A program made the translations under genes and the position numbers. A stretch of DNA of 46,039 nucleotides, taken from the NCBI GenBank assembly GCA_052033505.1, contig JBPOJN010000085.1:1-46039 (forward strand), given 5' to 3'. The notes below the pieces were generated by a model. The model saw only the letters and a list, made by a program, of their open reading frames with translations. It made no database searches and had not been told where the DNA came from. Source of the DNA: JBPOJN01 sp052033505 (GTDB taxonomy: Bacteria; UBA10199; JACPAL01; GCA-016699445). Shown here piece after piece: positions 9,065 to 15,420 of this stretch. Each line of letters starts with the position of its first letter. Position 1 is the stretch's first letter.

Positions 9065-9646
9065 TTAGCTTAAAGATTTTAGGACTTGTTTTGCGACCGA
9101 TTGGAAACATTCCATGACTTGAGAGCCTCGTGTGGCGACCGTTTCGAAACTTTCAGCGCCTTCTCGATGGATCGCCGACGTTGCGATATCAAAAGGCATG
9201 GCGCTTCCCGCGTCTCTTTTATTCCATTGTATGGCCATGGGAATGGTTTTTGGATCCAAGCCATGATTCTTCAGAGTTTGGCGCAGGTTCTTCCAGCTGA
9301 TCAGATTATCCTCAAGCCTCTCCAGCTGCGAGTCGGCCACGAACACGACTCCGTCTAAGCCTTTGAGGAGAATGAGCTTGGACGCATCATAAACCACCTG
9401 ACCGGGTACGGTGTAAACGTGGATCCGGATTTCGTAGTTTTTGATTTTACCCAATGACAGCGGCAAAAAATCGAAAAGAAGACCGTTTTCCTGATCCGGC
9501 GAGGATAACGTCGCCACTTGCCCGCGTTTGGAGGGGGATGTTTTTTCCCGTAAACGCCTCACGCTCGTGGTTTTTCCGGAAAAAGGGGCGCCGAAATAGG
9601 CGATTTTGCAGTTTATCTCTTTGGTCTTGGTGTGGATGAACGACAT
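9065..9646 (-). CDS. mglA: MglA-type small Ras-like GTPase
   Basis: Bacterial Ras-like GTPase of 193 residues. In Myxococcus and Bdellovibrio MglA sets cell polarity and controls gliding or type IV pili. The P-loop is GAPFSGKTT. The MglA-typical switch segment is TVPGQVVYDASK followed by GVVFVADSQ. The guanine-specificity motif is QWNKRD. N-terminal MSFIHTKTKEINCKIAYFG closely follows the family. The usual partner gene mglB (a roadblock GAP) is not adjacent; a DUF4399 lipoprotein follows instead. It may be a divergent paralogue used elsewhere. Confidence 0.92.
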   Translation of the reverse strand: MSFIHTKTKEINCKIAYFGAPFSGKTTSVRRLREKTSPSKRGQVATLSSPDQENGLLFDFLPLSLGKIKNYEIRIHVYTVPGQVVYDASKLILLKGLDGVVFVADSQLERLEDNLISWKNLRQTLKNHGLDPKTIPMAIQWNKRDAGSAMPFDIATSAIHREGAESFETVATRGSQVMECFQSVAKQVLKSLS

Positions 9647-9735
9647 AAGCCGGGGATGGTGCGCTAAGCGCTAAGCCTTTTCAACAAGATTTCTGCTCCG
9701 TGCGTTTAAATTATTTCGGCTTTTGGAGAGAGTGT

Positions 9736-9790
9736 GGAGTTGGGCTCTATGAATAAAATGGATAAAAAATAGCCCCCAAAAGGCTTTTTT
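9736..9790 (+). promoter_or_regulatory. Possible leader ORF with attenuator-like hairpins upstream of the response regulator
   Basis: A seven-codon ORF (MNKMDKK, 9749-9772) has GGAG nine bases upstream. Its stop codon falls in AGCC (9771-9774), which can pair with GGCT (9782-9785), next to a T run at 9785-9790, forming a weak terminator. The same AGCCC can pair instead with GGGCT at 9742-9746. The two pairings exclude each other, as in an attenuator. The hairpins are short, so this is suggestive only. Confidence 0.3.
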
Positions 9791-9912
9791 ATTGTCCAGG
9801 TCAGTGTTCAAAAAAATCAATTATTTTAAACAGTTACTTTACCTTGAGATTTTCGCATGTTAAGGCAAAATATATGGCCGTGAACAAATTTCAATATGAA
9901 GAGCAAACCGTT

Positions 9913-11310
9913 ATGACGGAGCCCAAAACGCGCATCCTCGTCGTCGATGACGATGACAGTATGAGGGAGATTCTTTTTTCTATCCTGAAAAAAGATTATG
10001 AAGTGCATTTGGTCTCCAACATTTTTGAGGCCAAGCAGGTTTTGCAGGGTTTTGATATCCGCATCGTTCTCCTTGATGTGCGGCTCCATCAAGAAGACGG
10101 TTTGGCCCTCCTTCCCGATATCAAGGAAATGAACGACATGATCGAGGTCATCGTGATTACGGTGATTACCGACGTGAAAACGGCCGTTCACGCCATGAAG
10201 CTCGGCGCTTTTGACTATATCAATAAGCAATTCGAGCCCGAAGAGTTGAAAGCTCTGATTTCCCGCGCCCTCGCGAAGCAGGATGCGACGCGCGAGATAA
10301 TGTATCTGAGAGAAGAGATTAAGCAGCAGATGCCGGAAGTGTTCTTCATCGGGCGCAGCCCCGTGATGTTGAACGTCAAAGAAATCGCCGACCGCGCCGC
10401 TCCCGTGCCGACGACGGTTTTGATCATGGGTGAGACGGGTACCGGTAAGGAGCTGATTGCTCGTTACATCCAGAAGCATAGTCATTTAGTCGATAAGCCT
10501 TTTGTAACGGTCAACCTCGCTTCGATTCCACCCGAGCTTATGGAATCTACGCTGTTCGGGCATGAAAAGGGCTCGTTTACCGGAGCGCATAAGCTGCATT
10601 ACGGAAAATTCGAGTTGGCCAACGGAGGAACGCTCTTCTTGGACGAAATCGGTGAATTGCGCCACGATCTTCAGGCCAAGCTTCTGCGCGCCATCCAGGA
10701 AAACGAGATCGAGAGAATCGGCGGTAATAAGCTGATCCCGGTTCAGGTTCGTTTGATCGCCGCGACCAATGCCGACTTGTTGGAGAAAATCCGCCGCAAA
10801 GAATTCCGTGAAGATCTTTACTACCGCTTGAACGTCGTGCCGATCCATACGCCGCCGTTGCGTGAGCGTATCGAGGACTTGCCGAAGCTCGCCGATCTTT
10901 TCTTGGAGAGGTACAATAAGAAGTTCAATCGCCAGGTGAAAGGTTTTAAACCAGAAGTTCTCGAGATCCTGTCTACTTATAATTGGCCTGGCAATATCCG
11001 TGAACTTGAAAATTTCGTCGAGCGCATCGTGGCGATCACGGTGAAGGATTATATTAGCTTGGCTGACGTGCCCTTAGAATACCAACTCTACAAAGTCGAG
11101 ACGATGGAAATCCAGGAAGGCGAGGAATTGCTCCAAAAAACCATTGACGCCTTTGAAAAAAGCTTCATCCTTAGGGTTCTCGAGGAAGAAGACTGGAATC
11201 AAACACAGGCTTCGAAGCGGTTGGGCATCCACCGCAAAACTCTCGAGTACAAGATCAAACGTCTAAACCTCGGAGATCTCATTGCCCACGAACGTGGCCT
11301 TTCGGACTAA
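9913..11310 (+). CDS. Sigma-54-dependent response regulator, NtrC family
   Basis: Receiver domain (about 5-120) with the acidic pocket VDDDD and phospho-acceptor D55 in VLLDVRL. The sigma-54 AAA+ domain has Walker A GETGTGKE near 173, the sigma-54 contact loop GSFTGA near 220 and Walker B GGTLFLDEIGEL. A Fis-type helix-turn-helix closes the protein (TQASKRLGIHRKTLEYKIKR). The start at 9913 (MTEPKTRILVVDDD) fits receiver domains. A start at 9874 with TAAGG eight bases upstream is possible and would add 13 residues. The residue after the conserved receiver lysine K105 is glutamine, not the usual proline. The TonB receptor gene overlaps its 3' end by 29 bases, so the two are cotranscribed. It may control the sigma-54-like promoter at 13548. 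Confidence 0.95.
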   Translation: MTEPKTRILVVDDDDSMREILFSILKKDYEVHLVSNIFEAKQVLQGFDIRIVLLDVRLHQEDGLALLPDIKEMNDMIEVIVITVITDVKTAVHAMKLGAFDYINKQFEPEELKALISRALAKQDATREIMYLREEIKQQMPEVFFIGRSPVMLNVKEIADRAAPVPTTVLIMGETGTGKELIARYIQKHSHLVDKPFVTVNLASIPPELMESTLFGHEKGSFTGAHKLHYGKFELANGGTLFLDEIGELRHDLQAKLLRAIQENEIERIGGNKLIPVQVRLIAATNADLLEKIRRKEFREDLYYRLNVVPIHTPPLRERIEDLPKLADLFLERYNKKFNRQVKGFKPEVLEILSTYNWPGNIRELENFVERIVAITVKDYISLADVPLEYQLYKVETMEIQEGEELLQKTIDAFEKSFILRVLEEEDWNQTQASKRLGIHRKTLEYKIKRLNLGDLIAHERGLSD

Positions 11311-13321
11311 GTTTCTCGCCACCACTGTCGTTCTGTTTTTTGGCGGGGTATTTCCACTTCCCGCTCAGGAGCGAGGTAATGAAGAAAGTGATGCTCCTCA
11401 GGTTGTGGTTACGACCTCGAAGCAGGAAGTTTCCGTAGACGACGTCGCCTCTTCTTTTACCGTCATCACCCGCAAAGATATCGAAGCTCAAGGTGCGACC
11501 CATGTGTCAGAGGTCTTGCGGGATGTCCCGGGAGTGAGCGTTACAGCTATTGGCTCCTCTGGGGATGATGTTGATGTCCGTATCCGGGGAGCTGACCGCG
11601 ATGAGGTTTTGGTTTTGATAGATGGTGTCTCGGTCAATAGCGTCGAGCAGAGAAGGGCTTCTCTTTTAGGTGCTATTTCCGTTGATTCGATTGAGAGAAT
11701 TGAGGTCGTGCGCGGTTCTCATAGCGTTTTGTATGGGTCTGATGCGATTGGCGGTGTCATTAATATCATCTCTCGCAAAGGCGTGGCTGGGCGCCCGAAA
11801 TTCTCCACTTTTTTCGAAGCGGGCAACCTTCAGACTTTCCGAGAAGGGGCCGATGTTTCCGGAGGAACTTCTAAAATTCGTTATTCGGCATCTGCCTCAC
11901 GTACCGATCAAGCGGGAAAGTTTGAGAGAGATCGGTATGGCGAGACTTCGGTGGCCGGTCGTTTCGGTTATCAGTTCTTGCCCGATTGGGATTTAGATGT
12001 TGGTATCAATTATATCAGGGCTGACCAGGATCTTTTCTATGAGTTTCAAACGGGTTTTGATCCCGTAACCTTTTCTTTGCTCGCCAATATCGACCCGGAT
12101 ACCGATAACCACTTTCATCAGGATCAGATCGTCAGTCATGTGGCGCTTAAGGGAACGCCGCGTCCCTGGTGGCAAGTGGAAGTTGTTCATGGGCTTCTTG
12201 TGGATATGGAAGACTTCACGAATTCGGATGTGAATGACGCCGCACCCGTAGGTTTTGCTCCCAATACCACTGATTTTACCGGTACGGGTGTCCAAAATAC
12301 GGTGGATTTACGGAATTTTTTTCTAGTGCACGAATCCGATCGATTTGTTGCCGAGTCTACGCTTGGTTTTGAATTCCAAAACGAGAGTTTAAGTTTTACG
12401 GATATTCCTGCCGTTGCTTTTCCGGCTCCTGGTCAGAATGGGTCTCGCCAAAACTACGCCCCTTATTTTCAACAGGTGCTGAAATTTTTTAAGGATAAAC
12501 TGATTCTAACCGGCGGTGTGAGATTTGATCATAATACCACGTTCGGGCATGAGTTTAGTCCCGCGGGTTCGGTGGTATTTAAAATTCCGAGTAGTAAAAC
12601 GACTTTCAAAGCTAATTATGGGGAAGGGTTTCATGCTCCCACGGTGTTGGAGTTTTTTGATCAAATACTTTTGAGGGAGCTGGGCGATCCAGCATTTCAG
12701 TCTGTCCGTCTTCAGCCCGAGCTTTCTCAAAGCTATGACATAGGTATTGAGCAGGAAATAGGTTCGCAAGCGAGGATTTCGGCCGCTTTTTTCTATGTCG
12801 ACTATGATCGGCTTTTTGACGGGCTTCAGTTTATCAATGATGCTTACACGACGGGGATTGAAGCTCAGGCGGATTGGGAGCCTTTCTCTTGGCTCTCAAT
12901 GGGTGCGAATTATACCCTTCTCAAAGGTGTCAATGAGGACAGCGGTAGCCGTCTTGCGGACCGTCCTCGTCATCAAATGAATTTTCATGTCGCGATGAAT
13001 CCTCACGAAAGGTTGCAGATTCGTACGGATGTCCGTGTGACGTCTTCCCGTGAGGTGCCCGCTATTCTCAGTACTTCCGCGGGGGATTTGCCCATTATTT
13101 TCATTGATGGAAACGGTGTAACTTCCTCAGGTCGAAATGTATCGGGTCATGTGAAGTGGGATATTGCCGCTTCGTATGATGTTTTGCCTAAATCCCGTTT
13201 TCCTGAAAGCTGGAAGGCTTATGTGAAGATTGAAAATATTTTAAACGACTCTTACCAAGAAAAGTTCGGATTTCCTGCCCCTGGGGTTACATTTTTAGCC
13301 GGCACCAAAGTAGGTTTCTAA
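11282..13321 (+). CDS. TonB-dependent outer membrane receptor
   Basis: 679 residues. A signal peptide (FLATTVVLFFGGVFPLPAQ) precedes a TonB-box-like stretch (PQVVVTTSKQEV), the plug domain (about 50-160, with VLRDVPGVSV, VRIRGADRDEVLVLIDGV and VVRGSHSVLYGSDAIGGVINI) and a beta barrel ending in phenylalanine. The plug resembles BtuB-like and siderophore receptors. The TTG start at 11282 has GGAG six bases upstream, better placed than a GTG at 11294. It overlaps the regulator gene by 29 bases. The DNA is clearly more AT-rich than the biosynthetic operon. Its position before a RiPP maturase suggests that it imports the modified peptide or its metal complex (inference). Confidence 0.95.
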   Translation: MPTNVAFRTKFLATTVVLFFGGVFPLPAQERGNEESDAPQVVVTTSKQEVSVDDVASSFTVITRKDIEAQGATHVSEVLRDVPGVSVTAIGSSGDDVDVRIRGADRDEVLVLIDGVSVNSVEQRRASLLGAISVDSIERIEVVRGSHSVLYGSDAIGGVINIISRKGVAGRPKFSTFFEAGNLQTFREGADVSGGTSKIRYSASASRTDQAGKFERDRYGETSVAGRFGYQFLPDWDLDVGINYIRADQDLFYEFQTGFDPVTFSLLANIDPDTDNHFHQDQIVSHVALKGTPRPWWQVEVVHGLLVDMEDFTNSDVNDAAPVGFAPNTTDFTGTGVQNTVDLRNFFLVHESDRFVAESTLGFEFQNESLSFTDIPAVAFPAPGQNGSRQNYAPYFQQVLKFFKDKLILTGGVRFDHNTTFGHEFSPAGSVVFKIPSSKTTFKANYGEGFHAPTVLEFFDQILLRELGDPAFQSVRLQPELSQSYDIGIEQEIGSQARISAAFFYVDYDRLFDGLQFINDAYTTGIEAQADWEPFSWLSMGANYTLLKGVNEDSGSRLADRPRHQMNFHVAMNPHERLQIRTDVRVTSSREVPAILSTSAGDLPIIFIDGNGVTSSGRNVSGHVKWDIAASYDVLPKSRFPESWKAYVKIENILNDSYQEKFGFPAPGVTFLAGTKVGF

Positions 13322-13357
13322 TTCTTATTCGAGTGAATTCACTAAAAAGAGAGATAG

Positions 13358-13434
13358 ATTAGCCTGCGTCTGGATAATTAAGACGCCATAAAAATTTGAC
13401 ATAGGGCTAACTAATTATCCAGACGCAGGCTAAT
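13358..13434. repeat. Long perfect inverted repeat (23-bp arms) after the receptor gene
   Basis: The arms 13358-13380 and 13412-13434 are exact reverse complements (arm core AGCCTGCGTCTGGATAAT) and enclose 31 bases. The hairpin starts 36 bases after the receptor stop. It could act as a terminator for the regulator-receptor transcript, but no T run follows. The arm length and perfection also fit a small palindromic mobile element (MITE or REP-like). Confidence 0.8.
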
Positions 13435-13483
13435 TATTCTCAAATAAAATTTAAAAAATGCTATTAAAATGATAAAAAAACTA

Positions 13484-13519
13484 AATGTGTAGTGAATAAT
13501 GTATATTTTTAAACACATT
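13484..13519. promoter_or_regulatory. Inverted repeat, possible enhancer site for the sigma-54 regulator
   Basis: AATGTGT (13484-13490) and ACACATT (13513-13519) form an inverted repeat with centres about 29 bp apart, near three helical turns, within very AT-rich DNA. It lies 30-65 bp upstream of the candidate -24 element at 13549. That position would suit an upstream activator site, although the distance is short for one. Weak evidence. Confidence 0.25.
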
Positions 13520-13547
13520 AAATAAAATAAGATGATTTTAAGATCTC

Positions 13548-13563
13548 TGGTCTTTTCCTTGCA
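13548..13563 (+). promoter_or_regulatory. Candidate sigma-54 (-24/-12) promoter of the peptide maturase gene
   Basis: TGG at 13548-13550 and TTGCA at 13559-13563 keep the invariant GG and GC exactly ten bases apart, as in sigma-54 promoters. The intermediate CAC of the consensus is not conserved (TCT here). Transcription would start near 13574, about 45 bases before the maturase ATG at 13618. The presence of an NtrC-family activator two genes upstream supports it. Confidence 0.5.
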
Positions 13564-13617
13564 ATAAATTGTCCCTGTCTGTGACGACTGTCTAAGAAAA
13601 CGTCAGATTGGGGCAAT

Positions 13618-14985
13618 ATGAAGCCATCAAAGTTTAATATTATAGGCCGATCCAAAGAGGATCCTACCAAGGCCCTTCTTTACAATACGCTTCACGACCA
13701 CCGGATACTTTTCGACGATCCCCAATTAGACCCTGAAATTCTTTTTAAAAAAATCCGGGACAAGGCTCCGCTCAATGCTCGGGAACAAGAAGCAGTTCCT
13801 GATTTGAAAGAGATAGGGGTCATTTTAGAAGATGACGTCGATGAGCATAAAATTTTTGAAAAGTGGTACCAGGAAAAAGTTCGAGATCGAACGGATCTCA
13901 TGCAGTTTACCATCCTGACGACGATGGCTTGTAATCTCGCTTGTGATTATTGCTTCGAAAATGATGTCCGGGAAGATGGAATTCTTAAAGAAGACACCAC
14001 AGAGCAGATTGTTTCCTTCATTAAAAAAAGAATAGATCGCTACGGTCCGAAAGAAATTCATTTCAATTTTTTTGGTGGTGAGCCGCTTCTTAATCCCAAA
14101 CCCATCAAAAAGATTTTAAAGGAGATTCATCCGTATGCCCTCGCCAGAGGGATTTCGACGGACGTTGGGATGATTACCAACGGGGTCTTACTGACGCCGG
14201 AGTTTGTCGATGAATTGACTCCCTACGGGTTTCGCTGGGTTAAAATCACTTTTGACGGCGACAAAGAGGAGCATGATAAAAAAAGAATCCACCATAACCG
14301 TAAAGGGACTTTCGATAAAATTTACGACAATCTCGCTGCGATTCACGGCAAAATTAAGATCGCGATCGGCGGCAATTTCGACAATGATAACTACGAAAGC
14401 CTATTTACGCTTGTCGACCGTCTGAAGGCGAGTCCTTTCGCTGATGACATCATGTTTGCGCGGTTTAAGCCCATTATGCAGGTCAATCCCGATATTGCTT
14501 CCCAAAGACAAGGGCGGATCACCTCTTTTTGCGACCTCTGTAGTTACAATTCAGCGCAGATCAAGGGGATGTTGGATCTGCAGCAAAAAGTCCTCGATTC
14601 CGGGATCTCGATTATGGGCCGCCCGGAAATGGGGCCCTGTGAATATCACATGCGGCATTCTTTCACGATAGGCCCCGATGGAAGTCTTTATCGGTGCCCC
14701 GCTTTCGTTGGCTTGAGGAATTTAATCGCGGGCCATGTAGGTGAGGATGAGTTGAATGCCCAAGGTGAGTGGCAGATTAATTCCAGGAAATGGGAGGACG
14801 ACTGCGAAGAGTGCCATTTTCTACCCAGTTGTGCAGGCGGCTGTCATTACAGTGCACTCAATAAAACAGGAAGTCTGGAAGTTAAAAATTGCGATGGTCC
14901 GTTTTTAGAAAAGCAGGCCGAAGTCTTTATCGAGAGAGAAATCGCGAGGATCAGTCAAGAGGGAGTGGCAGCTAAAGAAGTTTAG
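13618..14985 (+). CDS. Radical SAM/SPASM peptide maturase
   Basis: 455 residues. An N-terminal region of about 95 residues resembles the winged, precursor-binding part seen before many RiPP maturase barrels. The radical SAM cluster motif is C105-x3-C109-x2-C112 (CNLACDYC). FNFFGGEPLLNP follows as the SAM-binding GGEP motif. The C-terminal SPASM domain carries cysteines for extra iron-sulfur clusters (YRCPAFVG, then C396, C399, C405, C409 in the CEECHFLPSCAGGC stretch, and a later NC). Such enzymes form thioether, carbon-carbon or related crosslinks in peptides. Three small precursor genes begin 30 bases after the stop. I do not recognise the exact family. GGGG lies close before the ATG. Confidence 0.93.
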   Translation: MKPSKFNIIGRSKEDPTKALLYNTLHDHRILFDDPQLDPEILFKKIRDKAPLNAREQEAVPDLKEIGVILEDDVDEHKIFEKWYQEKVRDRTDLMQFTILTTMACNLACDYCFENDVREDGILKEDTTEQIVSFIKKRIDRYGPKEIHFNFFGGEPLLNPKPIKKILKEIHPYALARGISTDVGMITNGVLLTPEFVDELTPYGFRWVKITFDGDKEEHDKKRIHHNRKGTFDKIYDNLAAIHGKIKIAIGGNFDNDNYESLFTLVDRLKASPFADDIMFARFKPIMQVNPDIASQRQGRITSFCDLCSYNSAQIKGMLDLQQKVLDSGISIMGRPEMGPCEYHMRHSFTIGPDGSLYRCPAFVGLRNLIAGHVGEDELNAQGEWQINSRKWEDDCEECHFLPSCAGGCHYSALNKTGSLEVKNCDGPFLEKQAEVFIEREIARISQEGVAAKEV

Positions 14986-15001
14986 TAAGAATTTAAAAGA
15001 T

Positions 15002-15010
15002 AGGAGGTGA
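15002..15010 (+). promoter_or_regulatory. Consensus Shine-Dalgarno of precursor peptide 1
   Basis: AGGAGGTGA is a perfect match to the 16S anti-Shine-Dalgarno and lies five bases before the ATG at 15016. It is the strongest ribosome-binding site seen in the window, which fits high expression of a RiPP precursor. Confidence 0.85.
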
Positions 15011-15015
15011 ATACT

Positions 15016-15084
15016 ATGAAAATCGAAAAAGGCCAAAAAGTAACCAATCCGAATCCTGTTCGTTGCCCTGGTACTCTTTTTTAA
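15016..15084 (+). CDS. RiPP precursor peptide, copy 1 (22 residues)
   Basis: Encodes 22 residues: MKIEKGQKV followed by TNPNPVRCPGTLF. The charged first half looks like a minimal leader and the C-terminal part, with one cysteine, one arginine and three prolines, like the core. The ribosome-binding site is perfect. Two more copies follow at intervals of 122 and 124 bp. Copies 1 and 3 encode the same peptide but differ at six sense codons, all synonymous, and at the stop codon. This shows that the peptide is translated and selected. The length is close to PqqA, another very short radical SAM substrate, but no similarity to it is seen. No double-glycine cleavage motif is present. Confidence 0.88.
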   Translation: MKIEKGQKVTNPNPVRCPGTLF

Positions 15085-15137
15085 ATCAGGGAGTTCGAAG
15101 GTTTCTTCCATAACAAAAATAATCAAAAGGGGGAGTT

Positions 15138-15206
15138 ATGAAAATCCAAAAAGGCCAAAAAGTAACTAATCCGAATCCCGTTCGTTGCCCTGGTACTCTT
15201 TTTTAA
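15138..15206 (+). CDS. RiPP precursor peptide, copy 2 (22 residues)
   Basis: Same peptide as copy 1 except glutamine for glutamate at position 4 (MKIQKGQKV). Two other codons differ synonymously (Thr10, Pro14). A run of GGGGGAG ends two bases before the ATG, so the effective Shine-Dalgarno is its first part. The unit with copy 1, including about 15 bases after the stop, looks like a recent tandem duplication. The core PVRCPGTLF is unchanged. Confidence 0.87.
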   Translation: MKIQKGQKVTNPNPVRCPGTLF

Positions 15207-15261
15207 ATCAGAGTTTGAATCTCAAAATTAATTAAACAAAAGTAATTAAAAAGGAGTCGTT

Positions 15262-15330
15262 ATGAAAATTGAAAAAGGCCAAAAAGTAACCAATCCGAAT
15301 CCCGTTCGTTGCCCAGGAACGCTTTTCTAG
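15262..15330 (+). CDS. RiPP precursor peptide, copy 3 (22 residues)
   Basis: Peptide identical to copy 1, but with different codons for Ile3, Pro14, Pro18, Gly19, Thr20 and Phe22 and with stop codon TAG in place of TAA. It is therefore an older duplicate kept by purifying selection. AGGAG lies five bases before the ATG. An intrinsic terminator hairpin begins 20 bases after the stop. Confidence 0.88.
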   Translation: MKIEKGQKVTNPNPVRCPGTLF

Positions 15331-15350
15331 TCATTTTTTTCTTGTTTTTT

Positions 15351-15420
15351 AAGAGACGCAGAGAGCACATCCACTTCATGTTTATTTCTGGGTGGAGATG
15401 CGCTCTGCGTCTCTTTTTTT
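15351..15420 (+). terminator. Intrinsic terminator after the precursor array, overlapping the next gene's signal peptide
   Basis: AAGAGACGCAGAG (15351-15363) pairs perfectly with CTCTGCGTCTCTT (15403-15415). Further inner pairs include CCAC with GTGG. Seven T follow at 15414-15420. The start codon of the next gene (15378) lies in the loop and the right arm encodes part of its signal peptide. Most transcripts should stop here, giving far more precursor than lipoprotein message. Confidence 0.8.

Noticed and set aside
15016..15330. Three evenly spaced repeats as a CRISPR-like array
   Set aside because: The repeats are coding, with start, stop and ribosome-binding sites, differ synonymously, and no cas genes are present.
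15309..15377. Upstream extension of the peptide-binding lipoprotein
   Set aside because: It overlaps precursor 3 and would bury the signal peptide; the start at 15378 gives a normal lipoprotein N-terminus.
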